A stretch of DNA of 64,000 nucleotides from Flagellimonas beolgyonensis (GTDB taxonomy: Bacteria > Bacteroidota > Bacteroidia > Flavobacteriales > Flavobacteriaceae). A model generated the notes under the pieces. It was not told the origin of the DNA. It ran no database searches and saw only the letters and a list, made by a program, of their open reading frames with translations. Every line of letters starts with the position of its first letter. Position 1 is the first letter of the stretch. This document shows positions 17,752 through 26,281 of this stretch, piece after piece. The translations under genes and the position numbers were made by a program. The stretch covers positions 2,501-66,500 of the forward strand of contig NZ_RZMY01000002.1 of NCBI RefSeq assembly GCF_003992615.1, in the 5' to 3' direction.

Positions 17752-18123
17752 ATGCGGATAGACAAGTACCTTTGGTGTACCCGATATTACAAGACCCGAA
17801 ACTTGGCGTCCACTGCCGTTAAAAAAGGACAGGTAAAGGTTAACGGCGCTACCGTGAAACCTTCCCGGGAGGTGTACCCCATGGACAAGATCGTTGTGCG
17901 AAAGGACCAAATCGATTATCAGCTCACCGTTTTGGATATTCCCGAGAGCCGTGTTGGCGCCAAACTGGTGGATATTTACAGAAAGGACACCACGCCCAAG
18001 GAAGCCTTTGAGCACAATGAGCTGCTTACCTTTGCAAAGACACACTACCGTAAAAAGGGTCTGGGACGACCGACCAAAAAAGACCGAAGGGACATTGACG
18101 ATTATTTGGACGAATCTGAATGA
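17752..18123 (+). CDS. RNA-binding S4 domain protein (HslR/Hsp15-like)
   Basis: This 123-residue basic protein has an N-terminal S4 domain, MRIDKYLWCTRYYKTRNLASTAVKKGQVKVNG, as in heat-shock protein 15 (HslR). HslR binds stalled 50S subunits that still carry a nascent chain. The C-terminal tail RKKGLGRPTKKDRRDIDDYL is also typical. It is cytoplasmic. The phosphoribosyltransferase gene follows 34 bp downstream on the same strand. Confidence 0.92.
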   Translation: MRIDKYLWCTRYYKTRNLASTAVKKGQVKVNGATVKPSREVYPMDKIVVRKDQIDYQLTVLDIPESRVGAKLVDIYRKDTTPKEAFEHNELLTFAKTHYRKKGLGRPTKKDRRDIDDYLDESE

Positions 18124-18132
18124 TCTGTTTTT

Positions 18133-18140
18133 TATCTTTG
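18133..18140 (+). promoter_or_regulatory. -7 element ahead of the phosphoribosyltransferase gene
   Basis: TATCTTTG matches TAnnTTTG and lies 17 bp before the gene. The nearest TTTG upstream is 24 bp away, wider than usual, so the promoter may be weak or read-through from the S4 gene may dominate. Confidence 0.4.
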
Positions 18141-18157
18141 GAACAATTATATAGCGC

Positions 18158-18658
18158 ATGAACAATCGTATCCTTACCCATGAACAAATAGAGCACATTG
18201 CTAAACGGATAGCCTATCAGATCTACGAGACCAATGTAGACGAAAAGGAAATTGTTATTGCAGGCATCAATGGGGGCGGTTTACAATTTGCAAAGAAAAT
18301 TGCCACCATATTGGGTAAGATAACCGATGCCAACATTGTGCTGTGCAAAGTGGACATGGATAAGTCAAACCCACTAAAGAGCGGTGTTCAGACATCCATC
18401 TCCGAAGCGGAATACAAAAATAAATCCATTGTGCTGGTAGATGATGTACTAAATTCTGGCACTACATTGATTTATGGCACCCACCACTTCCTAAAAACGC
18501 CTATCAAACAATTAAAAACGGCCGTCTTGGTCAACCGAAACCATAAAAAATATCCCATCAAGGCCGATTTCAAGGGGATTTCCCTTTCCACCTCCTTGAA
18601 TGAGCACATCAAAGTGGTTTTTGAAGGAAAGAACAACGCCGTTTATTTAGAGGAGTAG
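18158..18658 (+). CDS. Phosphoribosyltransferase family protein (PyrR-like)
   Basis: This 166-residue cytoplasmic type I phosphoribosyltransferase has the PRPP-binding signature IVLVDDVLNSGTTL (about 91-104). Overall it resembles PyrR, the bifunctional uracil phosphoribosyltransferase and pyrimidine attenuator of other bacteria. There is no pyr operon next to it, so a regulatory role is not supported by context and the base used is unknown. Its 3' end overlaps the convergent shikimate kinase gene by 12 bp. Confidence 0.85.
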   Translation: MNNRILTHEQIEHIAKRIAYQIYETNVDEKEIVIAGINGGGLQFAKKIATILGKITDANIVLCKVDMDKSNPLKSGVQTSISEAEYKNKSIVLVDDVLNSGTTLIYGTHHFLKTPIKQLKTAVLVNRNHKKYPIKADFKGISLSTSLNEHIKVVFEGKNNAVYLEE

Positions 18659-19162
18659 GTGTTTTTTAATATCCGCGACCACTTCGGCAGGGGTTCCCTT
18701 TCCGTTCAATACATGCTGTGCCTGGGCGTAAAATGGAATTCGTTCAAAAAGATGTTTCCCTACAAATTCGGGTAAATCTTCATCGGCAATGGCCTGCACC
18801 AAGGGTCGGTTGGCCTTTCCTTTGGCTATCCGATCCACTAAATCGGGGATAGACATTTGAAGGTAAACGGAATGGTCTGCCTGTTCCAAAATGGTTTGCA
18901 TATTGTTTCCATAGCAGGGCGTTCCACCACCTGTGGACAGCACAATGGATTCGTTTTCCGACAACACTTTTTGCAACATTTGATGCTCTAATTTTCGAAA
19001 ATAGATCTCGCCCCTTTCAGAAAAAATGGTTTGAATGGATTTTTTTTCCTGTTCCTCGATAAAGTCATCCAAATCGATGAACGGAATTTCTAAATCACTG
19101 GCCAACAGTCGTCCAACTGTCGACTTCCCACTAGCCATATAACCCATCAATACAATTTTCAT
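18647..19162 (-). CDS. aroK: Shikimate kinase
   Basis: This 171-residue kinase phosphorylates shikimate in the pathway to chorismate and the aromatic amino acids. It has the Walker A loop GYMASGKSTVG (7-17), the shikimate-binding DLDDFIE (31-37) and LSTGGGTP (75-82), and a lid with KANRPL. Length and start are standard. It is divergent from tRNA-Lys, whose promoter lies in the same short interval, and convergent with the phosphoribosyltransferase gene with a 12-bp overlap. Confidence 0.97.
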   Translation of the reverse strand: MKIVLMGYMASGKSTVGRLLASDLEIPFIDLDDFIEEQEKKSIQTIFSERGEIYFRKLEHQMLQKVLSENESIVLSTGGGTPCYGNNMQTILEQADHSVYLQMSIPDLVDRIAKGKANRPLVQAIADEDLPEFVGKHLFERIPFYAQAQHVLNGKGTPAEVVADIKKHLLL

Positions 19163-19194
19163 AAGTGCGTTTTTCCTTCGTTTTCAAAAAAACA

Positions 19195-19202
19195 CAAATT
19201 TA
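19195..19202 (-). promoter_or_regulatory. aroK promoter -7 element
   Basis: TAAATTTG on the minus strand (19202-19195) fits TAnnTTTG, 33 bp before aroK. The -33 position holds only TTTT. It lies 14 bp from the -33 element of the divergent tRNA-Lys promoter, so the two polymerase sites probably interfere. Confidence 0.5.
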
Positions 19203-19215
19203 TCATTAATTCACC

Positions 19216-19245
19216 TTGGAAAATAGATTATTGATATTATATTTG
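19216..19245 (+). promoter_or_regulatory. tRNA-Lys promoter
   Basis: TTG (19216-19218), a 19-bp spacer and TATATTTG (19238-19245) form a textbook Bacteroidota promoter. The -7 box and the 12 bases after it are identical to those of the rRNA operon promoter at 2872-2853. A C-rich start region is typical of growth-rate-controlled stable RNA promoters elsewhere; that function is inferred here. Confidence 0.85.
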
Positions 19246-19281
19246 CACCCGCTTAGCAAAACAGCTTGGCACTGAAATCTT

Positions 19282-19354
19282 GACCTGGTAGCTCAGTTGG
19301 TAGAGCATCTCCCTTTTAAGGAGAGGGTCCTGGGTTCGAGCCCCAGCCAGGTCA
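19282..19354 (+). tRNA. tRNA-Lys (anticodon TTT)
   Basis: A 73-nt cloverleaf with acceptor stem GACCTGG/CCAGGTC, D arm, anticodon stem TCTCC/GGAGA with loop CTTTTAA (anticodon TTT) and T arm CTGGG-TTCGAGC-CCCAG. The discriminator is A and CCA is not encoded. It has its own promoter and terminator. The carbohydrate locus begins about 415 bp downstream. Confidence 0.98.
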
Positions 19355-19378
19355 CTTTTTAAGAAACCATAAGATATC

Positions 19379-19416
19379 AAAATCCTGTAAATCAATAAGT
19401 TTACAGGATTTTTCTT
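19379..19416 (+). terminator. tRNA-Lys terminator
   Basis: A long stem AAAATCCTGTAAA/TTTACAGGATTTT ends in a T-rich run. It lies 25 nt after the tRNA 3' end. Confidence 0.85.
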
Positions 19417-19769
19417 TTTAGGCCCATTATGAATTTGATATAATTATGGTTTAAAAAGTTCCTAAAGCCTCAACATTCGTCTTTTTTCGAAATTTGTCCC
19501 CAAAAGTCACTACCGAATATCCATTGCCAACAATTCCATGATGAGACATTTCCAACGTTTCAGGAAACAGAATATGTATAGAATAGTTGCGAACCATGCG
19601 TAAAAAAATCAAACCCAAACATCAATAAAGACTTAGAGAAATTAAGTATCTGTTCTTCACGGAAAAAGACCTTCTGGCCGGTAAAAATGACCAATTATAT
19701 TAAGAAATATGAATTTACTATACCTCGTATCCTTAATATGGTCTTATGGAGATTGTTTCGATTTCTTCA
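19417..19769. other. Non-coding junction between tRNA-Lys and the carbohydrate locus
   Basis: This is about 350 bp of AT-rich DNA without a recognisable gene. Only very short frames occur. The longest notable one is a 48-codon frame on the minus strand (19597-19451) reading MVRNYSIHILFPETLEM and ending in TAA. Its composition looks protein-like, but I recognise no family and it may be the remnant of a larger gene. No inverted repeats or transposase motifs were seen. Confidence 0.4.
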
Positions 19770-21401
19770 CTAATCTATTGGTGTTCCCCTTAACTTTTTA
19801 AAACCTTCGTATGCTTGGTCAACTTTCTCCTTGGGAGTTGTTTTAAACTCTTTTCCGGTTACATTATATACCTCCTGCAAGCTATCCAATTTTCGATGCA
19901 TCAAGTTTACGATATGCTTATATTCATCGTCATTGATGGCGTTGTGCAACTCTTTGGGATCGTTTTGAAGATCGTAGAATTCCCAAGTATCAATATCATC
20001 ATAAAAATGGATGAGCTTGTACCTTTTGGTGCGTACACCGTATTGCCGTTTTACCATATGAAAAGCTGGATAATCATAGTAATGATAATAAACGGCATCC
20101 TTAAAATCATTTGTTTTCCCCTCCAAGACCTCCAAAAACGAAGTACCCTGCATTTCATTGGCATATTGCTTGCCACCCGCCAAATCCAAAAAGGTTGGGG
20201 CGAAATCCAAGTTCTGTACCATCGCATCGATGGTGGTCCCTGGTTTGATTACACCAGGCAATTGCATTAACAATGGCATTTTCATGGACTCTTCGTACAT
20301 AAATCGCTTGTCGAACCATCCATGTTCCCCCAAATAAAACCCTTGATCGGAGGTATAGACTACCAAGGTGTTTTTGTCCAAACCGGTTTCTTCCAAATAA
20401 TCCAAAATTTTTCCAACGCCTTCATCCACTGCCTTTACCGTTGCCAAATATTCATGCAAGTAACGTTGGCCCTTCCATTCGGCCAATTCCCTGCCATGTA
20501 GATTGGCTTCATAAAATGCATTGTTTTTGGCCAAATAAGCTTGGTCCCAGATATTTCGCTGTTCTGGGGTCATTCGTTCAAAATCGGTGGTCCATGGATT
20601 GTGGGCCAGCTCCGTGCTTCCATAACCATCGCTCATTTTAAGATCGTGGCCCTCAAACATGTCTTTGTAAATGGTCTGTTGCTGTTCTGCAGCGGCCTGT
20701 TGGTTTTCAAATTCGGGAAAATAAGTATCTGGTAAAGGAAAAGTAATCGAATCATACACATTCAAATGGCGTAAGGCAGGCATCCAATTCCGATGGGGAG
20801 CTTTATGGTGGACCATCAAATAAAAAGGCTCCTTGGAGCCTTGCCGCTGTTTTAACCACGCCAAACCCTTTTCAGTGATCAAATCTGTGGCATAGCCGTC
20901 TACAACCGTGGTATCCTCACCAGAAATGAACTCAGGATTGTAATAATTACCCTGATCGTTCAAAATGTCCCAATAATCGAAGCCCGTAGGTGGACCGTGC
21001 AAATGCCATTTGCCGATGATTGCCGTTTGGTACCCTAGCTTTTTCAAATATTTGGGCAAGGTGGGCTGGTTGCCATCGAACTGTTCCCCATTCATGCGAA
21101 ATCCGTTGATGTGGCTATGTTTACCCGTTAAAATCACTGCTCTACTAGGCCCGCAGATGGAATTTGTACAGAAATTATTCTGAAAAATGGTGCCGTTTTT
21201 GGCAATTCGGTCAATATTGGGAGTTGGTGCCAATTTTCCCAGTTCGTGTCCATAAGCACTAATGGCCTGAAAGGCATGATCATCGGACATTATGAACAGA
21301 ATGTTAGGTGGGTTTTGGTTGACTGCTGCTTGCTGCTTTTGCTGTTGTTTACAGGAAATCATAACCGCGCACAGTAGCAACAATATGAATCTCAATTGCA
21401 T
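19770..21401 (-). CDS. S1 family sulfatase (lipoprotein)
   Basis: This 543-residue formylglycine-dependent sulfatase of family S1 has the catalytic signature CGPSR (Cys83-Arg87), whose Cys is converted to formylglycine, metal ligands Asp40/Asp41 in FIMSDDH, GKWH and a later YTSDQG(F) motif. A lipobox gives Cys17. It presumably removes sulfate esters from the locus's glycan in the periplasm or at the outer membrane. The segment HHKAPHRNWMPALRH resembles enzymes acting on sulfated sugars such as GlcNAc-6-sulfate, but the subfamily and substrate cannot be settled here. No maturase gene lies in the window. It is the last gene of the locus. Confidence 0.93.
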   Translation of the reverse strand: MQLRFILLLLCAVMISCKQQQKQQAAVNQNPPNILFIMSDDHAFQAISAYGHELGKLAPTPNIDRIAKNGTIFQNNFCTNSICGPSRAVILTGKHSHINGFRMNGEQFDGNQPTLPKYLKKLGYQTAIIGKWHLHGPPTGFDYWDILNDQGNYYNPEFISGEDTTVVDGYATDLITEKGLAWLKQRQGSKEPFYLMVHHKAPHRNWMPALRHLNVYDSITFPLPDTYFPEFENQQAAAEQQQTIYKDMFEGHDLKMSDGYGSTELAHNPWTTDFERMTPEQRNIWDQAYLAKNNAFYEANLHGRELAEWKGQRYLHEYLATVKAVDEGVGKILDYLEETGLDKNTLVVYTSDQGFYLGEHGWFDKRFMYEESMKMPLLMQLPGVIKPGTTIDAMVQNLDFAPTFLDLAGGKQYANEMQGTSFLEVLEGKTNDFKDAVYYHYYDYPAFHMVKRQYGVRTKRYKLIHFYDDIDTWEFYDLQNDPKELHNAINDDEYKHIVNLMHRKLDSLQEVYNVTGKEFKTTPKEKVDQAYEGFKKLRGTPID

Positions 21402-21430
21402 AGTAATTTGGTTTTCAGATTAGATCCTTA

Positions 21431-23698
21431 CTATTTTAAAACAAAGGATTTTGAAAGTTGGGCATCGGAGTTGGTCCCAACAAACACTTCAAAATCACCG
21501 GGTTCGGCCACATACTCCAATTGGCCGTTATAAAATTTCAGGTCATTTGGTGACAGTGTGATGGTCACTTCCTTGCGCTCACCTTTTTTCAAGAATACTT
21601 TCTCAAATCCTTTCAACTCCCTTTTGGGCGGGGTTATGCTCCGTACCACATCCCTAAGGTACAATTGCACTACTTCCTCTCCATCGAAATTTCCGGTATT
21701 GGTAACGGTAACGGTTACCGAGATTGATTCATCCTGTCCAATGGTTTCTTTGTCCAATTTTAAATCGGAATATTCAAAAGTGGTATAGCTCAACCCATAC
21801 CCAAATGGAAACAAAGGTGAATTGGGGGCATCCAAATAGTTAGATCTGAATTTCTGAAACTCCCCACTTTCCGGTGCCGGTCTTCCTGTATTCTTGGCAC
21901 TGTAATAAATTGGTATCTGTCCCACGTTTCTAGGCCATGTGGCCGTTAATTTTCCCGATGGGTTGTAATCTCCAAAAACAACATCGGCAATAGCGTTGCC
22001 CGCTTCCACACCTGGGTGCCAAACTTGTAAAATGGCTACGGGCAGCTCATATTCATCGGGAATGGTCAAGGGTCTACCACTCATCAAAACCAAGGCCACG
22101 GGTTTTCCAGTTGCCACTAAGGCACGAATCAATATTTTTTGGCTCTCCGGAATGGAAATATCGGTGCGGCTTGCGGCTTCCCCGCTCATTTCGGTGGCTT
22201 CACCAACCACTGCGATCACCACGTCGGAATTTAAGGCCAATTGTACGGCTTCATCTACCAAAACTTCGGGTGCCCGTTCATCTATTTCAATTCGGGGACC
22301 AAAGACATTCACATGCTCGGCAAAAATGGGGTCGTCAGCAATATTGGCGCCCTTGGCAAAACCGATAGTGGCATTTGGAGCCACATTCCTGAATCCTTCC
22401 AAAACGGTCACGGCCAGATGGGTATCCCCAGTGGGTGCCCAGGTACCCAACATATTGTTCCGACTGTCTGCAAGGGGTCCTATCAATGCAATTTTTTGAT
22501 TCTTTTTAACAGGCAGTATCTGCCCGTGGTTCTTGAGCAAAACAAAGGAATGGGCCGCCAACTTCCTGGCCAATGCCCTGTTCTCGACTGTTAAAATATC
22601 TTTTATTGGCCTTTTGCTGTCCAGATAGCGATAGGGATCATCAAAAAGACCTGAATTATACTTGGCTTCCAAAATTCTTCTACAGGCGTTGGTAATGGCT
22701 TCCTCGGTCACTTTTCCGTCTTCCACCGATTTTTTCAGGGTGGTCAAAAAACCTTCCCCGACCATATCCATATCCAGCCCGGCATTCAATGAAAGTGCGG
22801 ATACAGCTTGAAGATCTCCCAGTCCGTGAGCTATCATTTCGTTAACGGATGTATAGTCGGATACCACGAAACCTTCAAAACCCCAACGATCACGCAGCAA
22901 ATCGGTAAGCAACCATTTGTTGCCAGAGGCTGGAATACCATCCACATCGTTGAAGGAACTCATTACACTGGCAACACCAGCATCCACGGCCGCTTTATAC
23001 GGTGGTAGGTACTGGTTGAACATTTTGATTTTGCCCATGTCCACCGAATGGTAATCCCGACCTGCCTCCGATGCGCCGTAGAGCGCAAAATGCTTAACAC
23101 AGGCCAACATGGTATGTGCAGCGGCCAAGTCGTTTCCTTGGTAACCTTCCACCATGGCAGTAGCAATTCTGGAACCAAGGTATGGGTCTTCCCCAGCTCC
23201 CTCGGCCATTCGGCCCCATCTGGGGTCTCGTGCAATGTCGACCATGGGTGAGAAATTCCAGTTGATTCCATCTGCGGTGGCCTCCCTTGCGGCCATTTGG
23301 GCCGCTTGTTTCATCAGGTCCAAATCCCAACTTGCCGACAATCCCAAAGGGATTGGATAGGTGGTCTTATAACCATGGATCACATCGGAGCCGAACAACA
23401 ACGGAATCCCCAAACGGCTTTCTTTAACGGCCAATTCTTGGGCTACCCGTACTTTTTCCGGTCCGGCAACCCCAAAAAGTCCACCCACCTGTCCGGCCTT
23501 GATCTTCGCTTCCACGTTCTTGCTCACCACCTCTCCTGTGGCAACTCCGCCACCGGGTGTCAATAAGTTCAATTGGCCTATTTTTTCCTCCAAGGTCATT
23601 TTTTGCAAAAGGGCCTCCACCTCCGGAATTCGGTTTTGGGCATTGAGCGTAAAAGCAAGGCATACCCCAAAAAGTATGCAGCATTTTTTGATAGTCAT
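21431..23698 (-). CDS. GH3 beta-glucosidase (BglX-like)
   Basis: This 755-residue secreted enzyme removes terminal beta-linked glucose (or xylose) from oligosaccharides. It has a signal peptide (about 1-20), the GH3 N-terminal barrel with KHF (202-204) and nucleophile Asp281 in VVSDYTS, the C-terminal alpha/beta domain with GEATEMSGEAASR, and a final fibronectin III-like domain (about 665-750). The order and length match BglX. A GH3 beta-glucosidase acts on sophoro-oligosaccharides in a Bacteroides beta-1,2-glucan locus, consistent with the GH144-type neighbours. It lies 29 bp before the sulfatase and 20 bp after GH43. Confidence 0.95.
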   Translation of the reverse strand: MTIKKCCILFGVCLAFTLNAQNRIPEVEALLQKMTLEEKIGQLNLLTPGGGVATGEVVSKNVEAKIKAGQVGGLFGVAGPEKVRVAQELAVKESRLGIPLLFGSDVIHGYKTTYPIPLGLSASWDLDLMKQAAQMAAREATADGINWNFSPMVDIARDPRWGRMAEGAGEDPYLGSRIATAMVEGYQGNDLAAAHTMLACVKHFALYGASEAGRDYHSVDMGKIKMFNQYLPPYKAAVDAGVASVMSSFNDVDGIPASGNKWLLTDLLRDRWGFEGFVVSDYTSVNEMIAHGLGDLQAVSALSLNAGLDMDMVGEGFLTTLKKSVEDGKVTEEAITNACRRILEAKYNSGLFDDPYRYLDSKRPIKDILTVENRALARKLAAHSFVLLKNHGQILPVKKNQKIALIGPLADSRNNMLGTWAPTGDTHLAVTVLEGFRNVAPNATIGFAKGANIADDPIFAEHVNVFGPRIEIDERAPEVLVDEAVQLALNSDVVIAVVGEATEMSGEAASRTDISIPESQKILIRALVATGKPVALVLMSGRPLTIPDEYELPVAILQVWHPGVEAGNAIADVVFGDYNPSGKLTATWPRNVGQIPIYYSAKNTGRPAPESGEFQKFRSNYLDAPNSPLFPFGYGLSYTTFEYSDLKLDKETIGQDESISVTVTVTNTGNFDGEEVVQLYLRDVVRSITPPKRELKGFEKVFLKKGERKEVTITLSPNDLKFYNGQLEYVAEPGDFEVFVGTNSDAQLSKSFVLK

Positions 23699-23718
23699 GA
23701 TTTGGTTGTTTTGTTTGT

Positions 23719-25485
23719 TTATTCTGATTTTACAATGGTACTTCGTTGTGAAATACCATTGCCATTAAAAGCTTCAATTAGAAAATAGTAGGCATCGGTG
23801 CGGTCCATGCCCGAGAAATAGTATTCATTGGCACCATAGACCATGATACTGCCGTAAAGTTTATCCTTAGATTTGCCAAAGTAAATAACATATCCGTCCG
23901 CAAGGTCGTTCAGTTTCCAGCGAAGCCAAGCATTCCTTCGTTCCCCAAATTTATCGGGACCGTTTCTGAGTACGACAAAATCTTCAACGGATGCTGGTTT
24001 TGCAGTACTTCCTTTTCCAAAGACACGGAAACCGCTCAGAGCAAATTTTCCTGTGGGCATTTTGAGGTTGACCATTTTAAGGTAACGTGCCCTTGCTGGT
24101 TTTTTCAATTCGATGTAATCATGGGGCACATCAGTGGTATTGTTGCCCTTGTCTACCAAAAGGCTCCATTTTTTTCCATCCAGTGAACTGTAGATCTTAT
24201 ATTGATGGTATACCCCTTCGGATTTACCAAAGAACTCCGCGTCCTGATCCGCATAATTGATTTGAATCGCGTTGATAGTCGCTATTTCTCCCAAATCGGT
24301 CTGGAACCATTCCCCCTTTTCACCCGTTTTGGCACTCCAATACGATCGCATGTTCTCATCAACGGCGTTATTGGGAGCATAGCCGCCCAGAGTGGAAGAT
24401 ACCTGGACAGGTTTGTTGTAATTGAGCAACATCCATCCTGTGAACAACCCTTTTAGATGATTTGCATTCTCTTGTGGCAAGAAAGTGGGGTAATCGCCAT
24501 AGGCCGTATTGCTGTACATGACATCGTCTTCATCAAAACCGGCAGGCCATATACCAATCCGGCGTTCAAAACTGTTCTTTTGGTTCAGAATGATGGTGGA
24601 GACATGCCACCAATTTCCAAACATATCCTGATACGTTGCCCCATGGCCAGCACCGCGGGCAAATCCCCCAGGTTTGTAGGAGAACGGATTGTGATGTTGG
24701 TAGGCAAAGGCGTCCAAGGGTTTGTCACTTACATATACTCCATCGGCATATCCACTGAATTCGGTACCCGGCCCACCATACTGTAAATAATACTTCCCGT
24801 TGTACTTGGTCATCCAAGCACCCTCCATAAAGGGCTGTAAAAAGGTGTTGTCGTTGTACTCCCCAAACCGTTCCCAACCATGATCTTCGGGCGCCAAGGC
24901 AATCAATGGTTTTACATAACCTTCGGATTGGAGGGTTTTGGTATTGATCTCGGTCCCCAAAATTGGAAACACATTGCTGGATCCCCAATACATATAGAGT
25001 TTGTCGGTATCCGCTTCATACAAAAAACCTGGGTCCCAGGCTCCAGCTTTCAACGAATCCACAGCAATTTCCCAATTATCGGTTGTTGGATCTTTGCTTT
25101 TCCACATGGAAAATGCAGGACCGTGGGTAGAACCGATCAGGTACAGCTCATCCTTCATCACAAAAGCGGCGGGTGCACAAAGCTCATCATAGGTTACATT
25201 TCGTTCCCGCAAGAATTTTCGTGAAACAAAGTTCCAATGGTACATGTCATCACTCCACCAATACCCCCATTGATTGGTTGAGAATAAAAAGTATTTGTCC
25301 TTGAAGGTGACTATTACCGGATCAGCCGTGGCCCGATGCTTGCCATGGGTGGCAAAATTGGGTATGGGCGTGTATCCATAATCGATGTTGATGGGATTAC
25401 AATAGGTTTTCTGCTGGGCTACGAGTAATGTCTGACAAGCAACAAATAGCAACAAAAAGGCACTCAGGAATCTTTTAGGCTCCAT
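23719..25485 (-). CDS. GH43 family glycoside hydrolase with F5/8 type C domain
   Basis: This 588-residue secreted protein has a signal peptide (about 1-24) and a five-bladed propeller catalytic domain with the GH43 triad Asp55 (ATADPVI), Asp151 (AWDPGF) and Glu221 (MEGAWM). A discoidin/F5/8C (CBM32-type) domain follows (about 355-490, from the STLGGYAPNNAVDENMRSYW region), then a fibronectin-like tail. GH43 enzymes usually cut alpha-L-arabinosides, beta-xylosides or galactans; this one's specificity is unknown. Its presence suggests the target glycan has side chains beyond glucose. It is 3 bp from the upstream alpha/beta hydrolase gene. Confidence 0.9.
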   Translation of the reverse strand: MEPKRFLSAFLLLFVACQTLLVAQQKTYCNPINIDYGYTPIPNFATHGKHRATADPVIVTFKDKYFLFSTNQWGYWWSDDMYHWNFVSRKFLRERNVTYDELCAPAAFVMKDELYLIGSTHGPAFSMWKSKDPTTDNWEIAVDSLKAGAWDPGFLYEADTDKLYMYWGSSNVFPILGTEINTKTLQSEGYVKPLIALAPEDHGWERFGEYNDNTFLQPFMEGAWMTKYNGKYYLQYGGPGTEFSGYADGVYVSDKPLDAFAYQHHNPFSYKPGGFARGAGHGATYQDMFGNWWHVSTIILNQKNSFERRIGIWPAGFDEDDVMYSNTAYGDYPTFLPQENANHLKGLFTGWMLLNYNKPVQVSSTLGGYAPNNAVDENMRSYWSAKTGEKGEWFQTDLGEIATINAIQINYADQDAEFFGKSEGVYHQYKIYSSLDGKKWSLLVDKGNNTTDVPHDYIELKKPARARYLKMVNLKMPTGKFALSGFRVFGKGSTAKPASVEDFVVLRNGPDKFGERRNAWLRWKLNDLADGYVIYFGKSKDKLYGSIMVYGANEYYFSGMDRTDAYYFLIEAFNGNGISQRSTIVKSE

Positions 25486-25488
25486 TGG

Positions 25489-26280
25489 CTAGGGATTTTT
25501 CCTCCGATGCGAAAACAGCCATGGCAAAAGGTCCGGTTCCGCAAATGCGGGATCCCAACTGTTGTGATTGGCAAAATCATACATTGTGAACTTCGGAAAA
25601 ACCCCTGCTTTAAGCAGAGCGGAAACCATTTCCATGGATTGCAAGGGGTTTACAACATTGTCCTGTGCGCCGTGAAAAACCCATAAGGGGGTATTTTCGG
25701 CATAGGTGGAAACGGAGTTTGGATCCCCTCCTCCACAAATGGGCACTGCAGCAGCAAAAGTTTTGGGTCTTCTGCTCAATAATTCAAAGGTTCCCATCCC
25801 CCCCATGGAAAGCCCCATAAGATACACCCGATCATCATCGCTATACGGTTCTTTTAGGGTATTGTCCAAGAGTTCCATCACCATTCGCAAGGGGGTGGTA
25901 GGACCACCATCGTAGTTAAAATTTAACTTTATGGGATAGGTACTCCGGTCCACATCCACATTGGACCAATAACTTTCTTTTGAACACTGTGGAAAAATCA
26001 CAATGGCCGGAAACCGTTCCTGCAAATAATCCGTTGCGAACAATTTGCCCCCGTGTACCAATTGACTTTCATTATCGCTACCACGTTCACCCGCCCCGTG
26101 CAAAAACAAGATCACCGGATATTTTTTGCCTTGATCAAAATTTTTGGGGTACATGATGCGATACCTTAAGGTATCGGCCCCATCCACAAGTGTCTTCTGT
26201 TCATACTTCGATTGCCATTGGGCAGTAACCATGGTGCTTACGAGCAATACGATTGAAAATAGGATGTACTTTGCTTTCAT
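25489..26280 (-). CDS. Secreted alpha/beta hydrolase (esterase-like)
   Basis: This 263-residue protein has a signal peptide ending VTAQ. The alpha/beta hydrolase core shows FLHGAGERG (oxyanion region, 59-67), the nucleophile elbow GLSMG with Ser158, Asp207 in HGAQDN and a C-terminal His in FANHNSWD. It belongs to the group annotated as phospholipase/carboxylesterase or PHB-depolymerase-like. Inside this locus it probably removes acyl groups from the glycan. It lies 1 bp after the second GH144-type gene, so they are tightly co-transcribed. Confidence 0.88.
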   Translation of the reverse strand: MKAKYILFSIVLLVSTMVTAQWQSKYEQKTLVDGADTLRYRIMYPKNFDQGKKYPVILFLHGAGERGSDNESQLVHGGKLFATDYLQERFPAIVIFPQCSKESYWSNVDVDRSTYPIKLNFNYDGGPTTPLRMVMELLDNTLKEPYSDDDRVYLMGLSMGGMGTFELLSRRPKTFAAAVPICGGGDPNSVSTYAENTPLWVFHGAQDNVVNPLQSMEMVSALLKAGVFPKFTMYDFANHNSWDPAFAEPDLLPWLFSHRRKNP

Positions 26281-26281
26281 T

